From assembly GCF_016097555.1 (NCBI RefSeq), contig NC_054699.1:4674666-4738665 (forward strand): DNA of 64,000 bases, in the 5' to 3' direction. The position numbers were made by a program, and so were the translations under genes. The notes under the pieces were generated by a model. It made no database searches. It was not told the DNA's origin and was given only the letters and a program-made list of their open reading frames with translations. This DNA comes from Gigantopelta aegis (lineage: Eukaryota > Mollusca > Gastropoda > Neomphalida > Peltospiridae). Shown here piece by piece: positions 11,111-39,799 of the stretch. Position 1 is the stretch's first letter, and the number at the start of each line of letters is the position of its first letter.

Positions 11111-11529
11111 TTCCAATTGCTGATGATTAAATTAATCAATGCATTCTAATGGCAGGGGACAATATTTCAAAATGTGAGGTAACCGATTGTTTGGTTACGT
11201 GAATATACTTCTCGTAACAATGAGAATCCTAAAACACTAACTACAGTTCTGTGCTACGGCGGTTCAAAAACAAACTGATTTTTACTTTCATTACTGATAT
11301 ATGGTACTTTTAATTTTAGAATGTAATTATTCACCATGTAACTTATTGGTGGTTCTCGTGATTTAAAGTTGCTTAACCAACACGCGAACAAAACAATGGT
11401 TCTCGTGAAATGTTGTGCCCTGAATGGCATCATTGAAAAACCCCCAAAAAACATTAACTTAAAACTCTAGTTTAACAAGTGAAAATTGAATACATAAAAT
11501 AAAGTGAAATTGGTCTACAAAGACTGCCA

Positions 11530-11752
11530 AAGGAAGGAAGGAAGGGAATGTTTTATTTAACAACACACTCCACACATTTTATTTACGGTTATATGGTGTC
11601 AGACATATGGTTGTGGACCACACAGATTTTGAGATAGGAAACCCGCATTAGCAAGGGATTTTTAATATTTTTATAAGCACCATCCCACAGACAGGATATC
11701 AGTAACACATACCACAGCCGTTGATATACCAGCTGTGGTGCACTGGCTGGAA
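11530..11752 (-). mobile_element. SINE-A, 5'-truncated, tail 2
   Basis: Begins with a ggaagg run and atgttttatttaacaacaca (tail 2 read in reverse), and stops at agctgtggtgcactggctgg, before the head. Confidence 0.85.
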
Positions 11753-12002
11753 GACTGCCAAAGAGTCTACTAGAAGTTTGTTATAGATAAGTGGCTGAAA
11801 CAAGTGGTTCAAAAATATGATATATGATACAGTTTATTAATCTAAAGAGGAAAAGTATGTACATAAAGCTATAAATTACATCAAGAACGACACAACTGAA
11901 ATGCAGACGAACAAATGTCAAGAAAACTTCAATTTGGGATGTTTCTCAGTGTGTTAGCCCTTAACATGTACATGTAGCTGATGGTAACTTATTCAAATAT
12001 TC
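11753..12002. other. No recognised feature
   Basis: AT-rich sequence between a SINE and a MITE. I see nothing to annotate. Confidence 0.4.
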
Positions 12003-12326
12003 CAGGGATCGAATTTAACGATGGCACAGATGGCAACTGCTGTTGTTGAGATATAAATTGCTGTAGATCGGAAGCATAAAGCTCCTCAATGGTAACAAAA
12101 TGTTTACACCTGGTATACATTAGCTGCCAGTATAGAACATTAGTACATTTAAAATATGTCTACATACATCAAAATAACCTTTCAGTCTTATTTATTTGCT
12201 GCAAAAGTCTTCTTTTTTTTCAAAATGCCATGGTCAGGCTTTAAATTGCCGTCGGTGGTCCATTTCACTCACAATAATTTTGTTTTTAAATTGCCGTGGG
12301 AGACAAATTCTTAAGTTCGAGCCCTG
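12003..12326. mobile_element. hAT-like MITE (cagggatcga... ttcgagccctg)
   Basis: Starts cagggatcgaatttaacg and ends cttaagttcgagccctg, an inverted pair. The CAGGGCTCGAA type of end recurs at 26.7, 30.7, 21.8 and 25.0 kb. I could not confirm a target duplication. Confidence 0.6.
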
Positions 12327-12570
12327 TATCTAATAGAGTAGTTCAAGTTAAAATAAAAAAGGAAAAATATTTACATACAAATCTATCTCAACTTGAATGA
12401 AAGCCTCTATTGAATCCACAATTCACAATCATTTTTCTATCATTTCATAAGACCTTCATATCCTCCATAAAATCATTCTATTGTAACAAAAATAGTATAT
12501 GAAACGGCAGTCTTATTAGTACCCTATGAATCTTATTCAATGATCTACTTGTAGACTTGACCAAAACAAA

Positions 12571-12786
12571 TGGTCCCATTCCACGATGCGATCTTTGTGC
12601 TAAGATCACCTCGAGTGCATAAGGTAGCTATGCATTTATGGTGATCTTAAGGCCAAGGTTGCCTCGAGTGCATAAGGTAGCTATGCATTTATGGTGATCT
12701 TAGTGCTAAGATCACCTCGAGTGCATAAGGTAGCTATGCATTTATGATGATCTTAAGACTAAGATCGCTTCATGGAACCGGGCCCT
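12571..12786. mobile_element. Foldback MITE with an internal triplicated segment
   Basis: Ends tcccattccacgatgcgatc and its inverse near ttcatggaaccgggccctg. Inside, a unit of about 55 bases beginning cctcgagtgcataaggtagc occurs three times. Confidence 0.7.
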
Positions 12787-13540
12787 GGTCATTATGGGTG
12801 TTTTAGTGTGTTTTGTAAACTGATAAACGACAGACCTGTTTTTAAATCTAGCACTGTGCTTAACCAAACATTTCCGATTTGCCAGTTGAATCTGGTTTAA
12901 ATTAAATACTACTGCCACCATAATAATATCTCATCTTAGTACAGGTACTCGCACATGTTCTAGTATCCCATATGAGCAAGGCTCCAAGTGTATACACAAG
13001 TGAAAACATTTCCCAGTATTTTGATGTTCTTCAGATATTACATCAAATTCTCTGAAATATTTTAATGTACAGTTGCTTTTTTTCAGGACTGAAATTTTCA
13101 TTAAAAAAGGTACAGATTTTATTCGGACTCCTTACAGCCAGAAAAAACCTTAATAACAAGAGAAAACCTTTCTCTTTTTCATCTTGTTTTTTTTTAAGAT
13201 TTTTATCTTGAGAATTTAGCTACATACATAGCAAAATTGTTTTAAGAATCTGATTATACATTTTCAGGGAAATTTCACCGCACATGTAACCCGTTTTTAA
13301 AATGTTACTGTACTGTCCGACTCTGGTAAAGTTAGTTCTCACATTGCTTACGTCTCAGAACTCAAGAACCTACCCATGACGACCTATCTTATTTTCAAAT
13401 ATTTACATTTATAAACATTATTTTACACAGTAAACCATGAGTTTTATTCAGTTTCCACCAAACTGCTAACCATATTACAATCTGATAAAGTTTTTTCCCA
13501 AAGCCCACAGACAGTCGGATGATATGAGTACGTTTCATTT
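12787..13540. other. Sequence downstream of NKAP, including its probable 3' UTR
   Basis: AT-rich. On the minus strand it follows the NKAP stop codon and probably carries its 3' untranslated region. No repeat family was recognised. Confidence 0.4.
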
Positions 13541-29855
<16,315 letters not shown>

Positions 29856-29921
29856 TACCGTAACTTGGTTTCTTAAACATTCTGCAAAATATATGTACAC
29901 ATAAATTTACAAAGGCATCGA

Positions 29922-29960
29922 AATAAGGAAGGAAGGAAGGAAGGAAGGAAGGAAGGAAGG
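29922..29960. repeat. (GGAA)n microsatellite
   Basis: About nine ggaa repeats at the 3' end of the adjoining reverse SINE. It is probably the SINE's own tail expanded. Confidence 0.9.
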
Positions 29961-30175
29961 AAATGGTTTATTTAACGATGTACTCACAACATTTTATTTA
30001 CGGTTATATGGCGTCGGACATATGGTTAAGGACCACACAGATATTGAGGGAGCTAGGAAACCCACTGTCGCCATTTCATGGACTACTCTTTTTTAATTAG
30101 CAGCAAGGGATCTTTTATATGCACCATTCCACAGATGGGATAGCACATACCACGGCCTTTAATGTACCAGTTACA
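29955..30175 (-). mobile_element. SINE-A, 5'-truncated, tail 2
   Basis: Starts aatggtttatttaacgatgt and stops at taatgtaccagtta, before the head. It lies just upstream of the first NKAP coding exon, in its presumed 5' intron. Confidence 0.88.
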
Positions 30176-30660
30176 TGTACATCGAAATAATAACCCACCC
30201 AAAAGTCACTGACATAGTCTAGGGGGTCATGCCCTCCTCGCCAAATCACACCTGTTTTCCACCACCTTCAGGAATGCAGAAATGGAAAATATTTCACTAG
30301 CCAGCCATACCAGAACCAACTAAAATTAACTATCCTGCCAAAATGTCTACTAGTCTGCCAATATATTTTGAAATACGCTCGTAAAAACATGTTTCATGTT
30401 TCTTTCATGAATATAGATTTACAAAATTCAAGTGACAAGTATTTAACAGAACAATCTATTCAAAACACACCAGCAACATAAACTGAACGTAAACAAGCCA
30501 TTTCTAGGAAGTAATGACTGTAGACTGGTTCCGATTCCAGAATGTCGCACTTCCAAAGTTTGGAACTCCAAAGTCGTCTATTATCAATGTGGTACATGTA
30601 TTGTTGTGTATTTCATCATTATTCTGAACCATTTGTTTGAATGGTTTGGAATTGTGACCT
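30176..30660. other. No recognised feature; may hold the NKAP 5' region
   Basis: AT-rich. The NKAP acceptor at 29882-29883 implies an upstream exon and promoter somewhere to the right. I could not locate either from sequence alone. Confidence 0.35.
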
Positions 30661-31152
30661 CAGGGCTCGAATGTAAGAATTTGTTTTGTACAATTTTTAA
30701 AAGAATTGCCAGGAATAAAACGGCTCACCCAACGGAAATTTTGAGCTTGAATATGACAATTGTTTTTAAAGTGACAGACTGGGAAGTTTTTTCATTGTAT
30801 GTGCAGACGTATTTGAAAAGTTAAATATTGGCAGATAGTGTACACCAAATATACGTTTTACCATTGTTGAAGAGCTTTACCGTAAGCACAAAAGTGACAT
30901 TGATCAGGTAACATTTTGTTTTCAAATTTTTTTATCAGCGACAGTCGCTAATCAATATGAAAATTTATTAGTGATTATTAATTTTGTGTAGCATTTTTTT
31001 TTAAACCAGGGTATAATCTAGACAATTTTTAAATAATGTAAAAAATATGGATTGCGAAATTATGCGATCTCTGAATCTTGCAAAATGTTCCCTGGCCATG
31101 GGTGATGCTCTCTACCTATGACAATTTATGCCATCATTACGTTTGAGCCCTG
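30661..31152. mobile_element. hAT-like MITE
   Basis: Starts cagggctcgaatgtaaga and ends attacgtttgagccctg. No coding capacity and no clear target duplication. Confidence 0.6.
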
Positions 31153-31184
31153 TACCTTTTATATTTGCCTGCCTCCCCAAAACA

Positions 31185-31300
31185 CAACTCAGGTCAGGTC
31201 ATAGGGTCTTATGTGCACATTCAGAACAAGCTGTTATAGTGCATGCCTGTCCTGGGCGCAGGTGCCGGCTCCTCCATCCAGGACAGGAAAAGGGTTGCAA
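31185..31300 (+). repeat. Interspersed repeat D (gtcctgg...ccaggacag)
   Basis: Contains gtgcacattcagaacaagct, gcctgtcctgggcgcaggtg and ccaggacagg. Related copies occur at 56.01-56.20 kb (+) and 38.04-38.20 kb (-). Possibly another short retroelement; no polymerase III box was identified. Confidence 0.6.
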
Positions 31301-32094
31301 TTATCCAAATGGGATTTTTATTAGCCATAATAAAAATGTTTTAGACAAAATTGTTTTGTGCAGTACTTTATAGAGAATTTATATATGAATATGAAAATAC
31401 ATCTTTTTCAGATAATTATGTAAAAACTGGAATAAATCTGAATAACAAAACCGTATTCCCTGATCAAAATCAAAGACAGCAATGGGGGTAGGGGCAGTTA
31501 ATATATTACTTTGATTTTTCAGTGTGTGTGTGGGGGTATGCAGACTTGGAAGCCAGTGCCTCCTGCAAACATCCATCCCAACTTCTAAGGCCTATGACAT
31601 TAATAAAAATATTTGAGAGCCAATACTCTTCTTCTTTTTTTAAAAATAGAGCTCATTATTTCTTTAAAATACAATCTTTGTTGGTTTCAACTGCTTTTAA
31701 TATTTTTTATGGTCTTTTTAAAATCTAGCTAACTTTTGAGATGTCAGCTCACAATCTACAAATTTTTATAATATTTTATCTCACAAATGTCATGATTATT
31801 GAAAACTAATTGTATTCAGTGTACGTTTAACTGCAATTTGTATAAATACTGCATGTTCATTTTCCGCGATCGCAAAAAGCACGAGTGCAAAATTAACAAA
31901 GACAATGGAAATAAACGAACGAAACAGCAATTAAGTATTTGTTGATGCGAACAACTATTTGGGGTTGGGTTTTTTAACAAATCTCCATTACGATTTGCTT
32001 GCGTGTAATCGTATTGCTTAATGTCTGCAACGATGTCTCTTGACAAGTGCAACAGTCTCGGCTCACTGTCAAGCGTGACCTATATGCACACTGA
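31301..32094. other. No recognised feature
   Basis: AT-rich. Short ORFs here have no recognisable content. Confidence 0.4.
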
Positions 32095-32226
32095 GAGCAG
32101 CCAACGAACGTTTTCCTAACGTTCGCGAATTATGTGATTGGTTCCCGATGTGGATATTGGTTTAACATGAATGCCATAAACCAGTCTAGTGGACGTTTCT
32201 GGCTGAACTTGACCCTAGCCGACGTG
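32095..32226. mobile_element. Short TIR MITE (cagccaacgaacgttt)
   Basis: Left end cagccaacgaacgttttcct and right end gacgtttctggctgaac are imperfect inverted copies. It shares ataaaccagt and the layout with 54.28-54.42 kb. Confidence 0.6.
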
Positions 32227-34182
32227 TCTTCAGCCCTGAATTAGCATGTGTATTGAGAGTGACACGCATTGTTGTTCTATTTTAATTACTTTGGTTCAAA
32301 GACTTTACAAAGTTAAAATAAGCTACAGATATTTCAGACTTTGCTTTCATACATGTTGCCGTTAAAATTAATAACCATGATTATTAAAATAAGCAAACAT
32401 TATTAAATAATATTATGCTGTATTCTGGATGACACCGCTTTTCATCACCAGTCGCGAGATCCCTATGGTCAATATTTGGTATTATTATTATATTTCAGGT
32501 GTCGGATAGATTATGTAACCGTTTGTTCACATCAGAAGATAAAAAATGGCTCAGCCAAAATTTTAGCTACTTGCAAATTTTATTAGCAATTTTTTGTAAA
32601 TATTAGGCCCAATGGTTAATTTGGCTACCGACAGTGCGAGCCCTGTCGATGGGTGGGTGGGAGATGGGACAGCCTGCACAAGCATGGCAACAGTAGTTAT
32701 TTACTAGCCCAACATTTAAAATCACTAGCCATGGGAGTGGAGCTATCATAATCTACAGACCTGCTTAATTATACATATGACCCCCTTAAAAACTAAATAT
32801 TCCCCACATACACACACCAATGAAATGCCATCTGGCTATGCCAGGCTCGTAAATTGATAACTATTTACAAACTCTGAAACAACAATAAATTCTAAAAATA
32901 TTTATGGATAAATACTGATATTTGGTAACAGTAAGTACTAAAAACGTGTTGTGAGAATTTCGGTGATAAGTAAAACGTAAAACAATCGTTGGCAATAGGT
33001 TGGTGCCTTAGCATTATGATCGTATTCTTTGACTTTGGTGTCTCTAATTATTCTTCAGAATTACACATTGGTAGATACAGTATTACTGTATAAAATGTAT
33101 ACAATTACCAAAGTTATGTCGGTTTTTTAAAAAGGATTTATTATTTAACGTAAACAACAACAGGCTCGTCTTCTTCCAAATCCTCCACCAACAATCGACA
33201 AATGTACCGCTAAATAGATAGTAATATTGTGAACAGAACAACCATATACCAGTCAACATTAGGGTCTCGCAACATAGAAATTGTGTTTGACTATTATGAA
33301 ATGCTGTCTGTGACATCATAATTTCACCTTGCACCCTCCCTCCACTCGAATTGACTAAACTATGTTTTTCTAACAGTTTCTGACCTATATTTTAGGACTG
33401 TGAATGTTAACACTGGATACACTGGGCGCACTATGGTTTTGGAGGGGTTAAAGTGAACCATGACGCCAGAATTTTGGAATTAGAATTACTAGTATGGGGT
33501 AGGGATAACAAAAATGGGCATAACGTAAGTTTAAAGTAACAGAGAATACTATGTGACCATTCAAAATATTAGTATTGGTGACCTCTGTTCGTTGGTGTGT
33601 ATATTATAATTATTGCATCATTATGTACGTCACCAAAGGTCAAAAGGTCACAGATTTCAGGCAGTGCTTACAATCTGACATATAAGCACTTATTTGATTA
33701 GTACTCTCTTAATATTCAATTTTTTGGTGTGTTAACAACTTGAACACTGTAGGGGACATATCTTGTAATAAATCCGAAGTGTTAGTGTTCATGTATTTTG
33801 CAAAGTAGTGTATACGTGACAAATGGAAAAAGGTCGTATTTTTAACGTTAACAGAAATGTAGCTGTAGCTAAGGGGAAATAAAAACGCATGCGGCCAGCC
33901 GCAGTGAAATAATCGTAGTTTATAAGCCCAAAACGCAAGTTGGAGACTCATCTTGTCGGTGGTGAAGTAGAAATCTAGCTTTAAGCTTTAAGCTAGATTT
34001 ATACTTCACCACGACTGCTGTCGGCCAATGGTTGACTCGCCAAGTCTCCCTCCTGTTCAAACCTAATCCTGATGTTTCAGTCATTTCATATGATTTTAAC
34101 ACAGTTCATATGGAATTTTAGTGCGCGTTCGTTCAATGCTTTTTACTTTAACTAATAAAGAATTAATTTTCACTTGCGTATG
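32227..34182. other. Intergenic sequence, few features
   Basis: A fragment of the 25 kb hAT-like MITE is visible at about 32688-32760 (ggcaacagtagttatttact). A palindrome at about 33940-34050 pairs gtggtgaagtagaaatctag with ctagatttatacttcaccac. Otherwise nothing recognised. Confidence 0.45.
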
Positions 34183-34427
34183 CAGGGCCGTAGCTAGCAG
34201 GAGGGGGGGGGGGGGCAATTATAGAAACTTAAACAAAATTATCTTCTTAACCGTTTAAGGATTTTTTAGACTATTAACTACTCAGTTGCCCCCCCCCCCC
34301 AAAAAAAAAAAAAAAAAAAAAAACCCACCAAAAAACCCCACAAAAAACCCCACACAACCCCCCCCCCCCCCCCCCCCCCACAACAACAAAAACAAAACAA
34401 AAACAAAAAATCCTAGCTACGGCCCTG
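34183..34427. mobile_element. Foldback MITE with long G and C runs
   Basis: Left cagggccgtagctagcagga and right tcctagctacggccctgg are an inverted pair. Inside are a G-run, two C-runs and an A-run, giving low-complexity ORFs without meaning. Confidence 0.75.
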
Positions 34428-35296
34428 GCATGACGTCGGCAGTCAAAGTATGAATTACGCAACAGTGTGACCGCGCACACACACGCGCCGCATCCAGTCT
34501 ATATATATATGAGCCGTAACACTACAAGCTGAAAAGCTTCCCTACCCCACTCATCGAGTAGACCAAACCAGATAGCAGGAAGCATGGTCGTGAACACCAC
34601 CACAGCGACCAAATAAAATGTATATAAATCACGTGTTTTTGTTTTTAGCACTTTTTCTCTTTCGCATCTCTTAGTAGGCCTATGTAAGTTAATGTTCATT
34701 CCAGCAAACACTAAGGTGAGTTTAATACAGGTGCTCCAGAAAGACACAGAACGAAAACCTGATACGAAAATGATAGCAAGTAAGTTTACTATAAGCAACT
34801 TCAAAATTAAGGGTTTAGAACATTGTAAGCATACACCCGACCTATAAGTATTTTAGGCATTTGGGGGGGGGGGGGGGGCAATTACAGCGCTAACCTAACC
34901 CTGGCCTACTCAAAGTTGGGACTACACACTCAGTTAGATTGCGAATGAACAGTACCTACTACTAAACCTATGTTATATATATGTGAAGCATTACGCTTTT
35001 TAAAACAAAACAAACACACTAATGGACTACCCTTCAATTTAGCTAGCTAGGTTAGTATAAAATCCCCTCCCCCCTCTCCTTGTATTATATTAAAATCCAA
35101 GGATGGGTGGCTTTGAAAGCTGTTGGATACTTATAGATTAGGGACTTAGGGCATTAAGAACAACCTAAACATGAATAGGGACAGCACACAGACGGCACGC
35201 GCGCAACTGCATCATCTCTACATCGGGTGCATTGGTCTAATAATAGCAATGCACCCGCCGACATATTAAAATAATAATGGCCCAGCACCGTACTTA
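34428..35296. other. Intergenic sequence without a recognised gene
   Basis: Includes a G-run near 34863 followed by gcaattacagc, probably another worn copy of the foldback family at 34.18 kb. Nothing else was recognised. Confidence 0.4.
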
Positions 35297-36018
35297 AATT
35301 ATACCCAGGTGATTTTCCAGTCTTATATATTAGTTATAAAAATCTCTGGAATAAAAACCATAAAAATGTGTCAGTATTAATACGACCTGTTACGGTATTT
35401 AAACAACCGGTACAAAAAATTATAATAAATGACCTGTTATAGACAGAAATATGAGATGTATTTACAATGTTACTGCATAAGATATGTAATTTGAAACGGT
35501 ATTTACAATGGTACTACATAAGATATGTAATTTGAAACGGACTATAACACCCAGGTTGATATTGATTACACCTGACAGGTGAAATCACAAGTACTAAGTG
35601 TAAGAATACATAGCAGTCTAGGATATTTAATCAAATAACTAAAATAATTATATAAATTTGCTACCAACAAAATGACTTCTGTTGTATCCATATATATCAA
35701 TGTGTAATAAATTTGTTCAAATCTTAATCTGACAAAGCAGTATATTGAACTTCATTGTATTGGAAATGACATTTGTATTATTGCTGCTATCAATATCAAC
35801 CTGGGTGTTATAGTCTGTTTCAAATTACATATGTTTTACAGTAAAATTGTAAATACATCTCATATTTCTATCTATAACAGGTCATTTATAGTCATTTTTT
35901 GTACCGGTTGTTTGAATACCGTAACAGGTCATGATAATACTGACACATTTTTATGGTTTTTATTCCAGGGCTTTTCATAACTAATATATAAGACTGAAAA
36001 ATCATCTGGGTATAATTT
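35297..36018. mobile_element. Large foldback element with 230-270 bp arms
   Basis: The left arm 35297-35566 and the right arm 35790-36018 are inverted copies around a 220-base spacer. Examples: atacccaggtgattttccag against tcatctgggtataat, and aacacccaggttgatattga against tatcaacctgggtgtt. The left arm is longer because of an internal duplication of about 40 bases (tatgtaatttgaaacgg, twice). Confidence 0.88.
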
Positions 36019-36588
36019 TGATTAGTACTTTTAGTGAGGAGTCAGGCAAAAGAAAACAGGCTCCGAGTACACAATTGCAATGCACCTTGAGGGAGCTGGA
36101 CAAAAGAAAAACCTCTACCCAACCCCAAAATTCCTTGTTGCTGGCGGAGGCACCAAGGGCACTATAATTTAAGACATGGATTAGAAGGACAACATACGGA
36201 TCACGAGGCAGTTGACAGGAGCCGGAACCCAAGGGAAACGCCAGGGGTCAAATTCATAAAAGGCATCTAACTTAGTTGTTTGCTAGATGTTAGCAAGCTT
36301 ATAAATACCTAGTTCATTGCTACAGAGCTGGTAGCTAAAATGTAATTCATAAAAGCATGTTAAACATGCTGCTCCATAGTTGCCTGATAAGCATATTGGC
36401 ACACGTCCAATCCTTGACAACACCATGTCAATTTCTTTACACACATGTCCATTTCAAATGTAATGTTGGCAATTTTGTGATAGGATAATAGTTACATCTT
36501 CAGTGAACTTTAAATATGAGTTGTGAGTTAAATGTAGCAACAAAAAAAACCCCAGAAAGCCTAATTATTCTCAAAATGAAAATTTATT

Positions 36589-36807
36589 TTGGCACAAAAG
36601 TACGAGGAATTTAAAGATACATTCGACGCCCCCCAGAAATATTTCAATACCAATAGAAGAAAAAAAGATGCATGGAAAACGATTCACATGCAACATAAGG
36701 CGCGCTTCCCTGAGGTTTCGAGAAACATCGATGATTTGAAACAAAAACTTTCAAAATTAAAATCCCGCGAACACGTTTTAGAAAAGAAAAAGACGAGGAG
36801 GGTGTAA
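36589..36807 (+). pseudogene. Myb/SANT-like DNA-binding fragment in a DNA transposon
   Basis: The open frame has no ATG at its start (it opens at TTG) and a stop lies four codons upstream, so it is probably a relic. The protein reads as three helices (YEEFKDTFD, KKDAWKTIH, IDDLKQKLSKLKSREH), with the spaced aromatic and basic residues seen in Myb/SANT-like adaptors of PIF/Harbinger-type transposons. It ends KKKTRRV. The link is by pattern only; a host MADF-like gene is the alternative. Its place between inverted terminal repeats favours a transposon origin. Confidence 0.5.
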
Positions 36808-36966
36808 CATTCTCTTTGAAAATGGCCAATACAGCACAAATTGAATTTTTTTGTAAAAATCAGTATTTATCTGTGATATTTGTATTTTTGCACAGTTCTT
36901 TACACTGTTTTTATTTAAATCTTATTTTTATATTGATGTTGATCATCACCTTATTTGTTTGCATTA

Positions 36967-37036
36967 CCATGGTTTGACACCCAGTAGCCGATGTATTTTT
37001 CGTGCTGGGGTGTCGTTAAACATTCATTCATTCTTT
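36967..37036 (+). mobile_element. SINE tail fragment
   Basis: gacacccagtagccgatgta, then gctggggtgtcgttaaacat. Only the 3' end remains. Confidence 0.7.
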
Positions 37037-37201
37037 TGATGGTTTGTTGTTTATATAACAAGTATATGCCAATTAAACAGACAATTACTGTTTAACAGGT
37101 CAGTCATTAAAATGTGTGTTGATGAACACTGATTTTGCTCTGTGTCCATTATGTGGGCCCTGGTATTCGTGAAGGCATGGTTGCTGTTGGCCTGATGCCT
37201 A

Positions 37202-37313
37202 ATTCACAAAGGTCTCTTAGGCTCTGCTAGACAACAAAGCATCCTCTTTGCAAGTCTTTTTGTATTGCACTGCGACATCGCAAAGTTGCGAGAGTTTAGT
37301 GAATTAGGCCCCT
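37202..37313. mobile_element. Foldback MITE nested in the 36-37 kb transposon
   Basis: Inverted copy of the element at 10.44-10.55 kb: cctaattcacaaaggtctct to ttagtgaattaggcccc. Confidence 0.8.
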
Positions 37314-38039
37314 GGTTTGATGTCATCAACTAGTGATTCATTTAAATCTATAGCAATATTGTATAATACGGCGTTTTATAAGTTCAGAGTCTGAAAACAC
37401 ATCCAAAGAGTTCCTACGATCCCTGAAAATACATTCCCGTCGCATTGGTCGTCGTAACTTGGCCAACTGCAACATTCTACGTGCCATCCTGACTGCACGA
37501 CTTAACACAAACAAGTGTCTTAGCAGCTTGCTAATGAGTTAAAGGTACTCCTGATCGACTCTAGACTTAGCAAGCAACTTAGAAGTTTGCTACCATTAGA
37601 AGGATTTATGAATAACACTTGGCAACAAACTAGAGTTAGAAGCCAGTTTAGCAACTAACTAGGCTTAGAAAGCTTTTATGAATTTGGCCCCTGGACTCGC
37701 CGACCTTACCTCCCAGTCATACATAATTGCAGAATACGTACACAATTGCGTCGAGTCTCCCCTGGGTTGTCTTGCCACGATCTGAGCAGATCAGGCCCTT
37801 CTAAGGACCCTACGGGCAACCTAGGGAGACACCTCATCATCCGCAGGTCCAAATTAATGAGCTACTCTCGGCCTACTAAAATCTAAACCTATACGTAGCT
37901 TCCTACCTTTTATTTTTAGAACGACCATCAAAATTGCGCCACAATTCCTTCATCAAAATGCGCACCATTTCTCTTTGGCTTAATCCTATGGGACATTCCA
38001 AATTCCATAGCACCATACCACCCTCCGCCTGTTACCGAC

Positions 38040-38200
38040 TCTGGTCGGACTGCTGGTGCTCTCCTGCACATGCCAGTGCAGGCGGTCCCTCCTCCACCCA
38101 CCCCAACCCTTTCCTGTCCAGGACAGGCGTGCGCTACAACAGCCTGCTCTGAATGTGCACGTTAAACACTTTTCCTTCCTTCCTTCCAGCTAAAAGAATA
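38040..38200 (-). repeat. Interspersed repeat D, reverse copy
   Basis: cctttcctgtccaggacagg and cagcctgctctgaatgtgca, followed by a short ccttcc tail. The tail suggests a retroposed element. Bases 37700-38040 hold nothing recognised. Confidence 0.6.
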
Positions 38201-38461
38201 AGGAAGGTCCCTCTAGCTACCGCTAGTAGGAGCACTTTATATAATAAGAGTATACCAACATTGTTACAGGTTTCTGTTGTACTGCCCTGTTTGGTGGGAA
38301 GGAAACAGAAATGATGTGGTTTTGTTACGAGTATCTGGATAGCTGTAACAGGTTTCCTCTCTCTACATCCACCAACACTTATCATAAGCAGACGGTCTTG
38401 AAGATTAGTTTCAAATAAGCACGGAAATATGTTCACAATCATATTCAAATGTCAAGTTAGA

Positions 38462-38757
38462 ACCCGAGGAATGTATGTAGCCCTGTGGTAAAGCGTTCGC
38501 CTAATGCGCGGTCGGTCTAGGATCGATCGCCGTCGGTGACCCATTGGGCTATTCTTGTTCCAACCAGTGCACCACGACTGGTATATCAAAGGCCATGGTG
38601 TGTGCTATCCTGTCTGTGTGATGGTGCATAATAAAGATCCTTTGCTAGTAATGAAAAAAAAAAAGTAGCGGCTTTCCTCTAAATTACCAAATGTTTCACA
38701 TCCAATAGCCGATGATTAATAAATCACTGTGCTATAGTGGTGTCGTTAAACAATTTT
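38462..38757 (+). mobile_element. SINE-A, head 1, tail 1
   Basis: Head tgtagccctgtggtaaagcg, B-box region tctaggatcgatcgccgtcg, tail atagtggtgtcgttaaac. The unusual base in tcactgtgct is shared with the copy at 60.73 kb, which supports the inverted duplication. Confidence 0.9.
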
Positions 38758-39573
38758 TTTAAAAGGTCAGTAGGCCTACCCAAAAGAAACAGAAACGCCA
38801 ACTCAGTAGTAATTTCCTACATATTTTATTCACCAGTAATAACATTACAATTACTACATATATCGAATTGATTTATTAAAGGGACATTCCCGAGTTTGCT
38901 GCACTTTTTAAGATGTTATCGACTAACAGAGACTTTTTAAGGACTGAAATTACATATCAAATAAATTTTTCTGCATAAAAGGGTAGTGGCTATATATTAA
39001 ACGTGTTTCTGATCGTTCTAATATTTGTACTAGGTTAAATTTCATCTTATTTCCTAAAATATTGGGGGTTTTTCGTACGTACGAAATTATTTGAAGACAA
39101 AATCCAGTTTGGGCTTCTTACAAATATTAAGACGACCAGAAACACATTGAATATACAGACACTGATACTCTGAACAAGAAAATATATTTAATATTCAAGT
39201 TTAATCGTAGAAATATTTTATTAGTTGGAAACATCTTACATTACAGCAAACTCAGGAATGTCCCTTTAAAATGTTAGTTTTGTACAAATTAACACATTTC
39301 ACAAGTCGCCATCAGTGTTCACCATAATCATCACCGTCATCAACTCTATCATCACCATTCACCATCTATAGGGTGTATACCACCAAATAAAATCCCACAG
39401 ACGACAATAGTAACATATGTGGCTAAAACTCCTACCTGCAGCGTATCAATCGACATATACACCACGGATATAAACACTACCCCCCCCCCCCCCCCTTAAA
39501 GTGAATTAGAAAAAATGGGGGTTAAGCTGCACATTTCAGATATAACGGGTAGCGTCTATGACTATCCTTGCTA
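38758..39573. repeat. Left copy of an inverted segmental duplication
   Basis: Read in reverse, this matches 58327-58403 and 60393-60727. Shared stretches include ctcctacctgcagcgtatca, accatctatagggtgtatac and gaaaaaatgggggttaagct. This copy has a MITE the other lacks, and lacks the 2 kb element the other has. Confidence 0.9.
38880..39265. mobile_element. TTAA-type MITE, family 1, with a proven empty site
   Basis: Ends agggacattcccgagtttgc and gcaaactcaggaatgtccct, with TTAA at 38876-38879 and 39266-39269. The corresponding place in the inverted copy near 60.61 kb reads gttaaaatgttac with one TTAA and no insert. Confidence 0.95.
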
Positions 39574-39799
39574 GTTCCGCAAACAATGTGTGTACTTATT
39601 GTTTTACGGGTACCCCATACATGTTTCAAGCACGAGGCTACTTGACACAGTGGTAGTTGAAGAAATACAATTGCATACATATTTTGCCCAGATGAAACAG
39701 AATTTTTGTTTTACAAGAAACACACATTTATCACCAATGACATGACTTGTGGTATTAACTGCTTTATCAAAAGTTGGGTCTACCTCGAACATTATTTAG

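Larger units (their letters stand above)
36241..37694. mobile_element. TIR DNA transposon remnant with a Myb/SANT-like ORF
   Basis: Left ccaggggtcaaattcataaa and right tttatgaatttggcccctgg are inverted copies. Subterminal tagcaa motifs repeat on both sides. Inside lie an ORF (36589-36807), a SINE tail and a nested foldback MITE. The plus frame from about 37369 to 37542 is open (RRIGRRNLANCNILRAILTA), perhaps a piece of the transposase. I could not confirm a target duplication or the superfamily. Confidence 0.65.
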
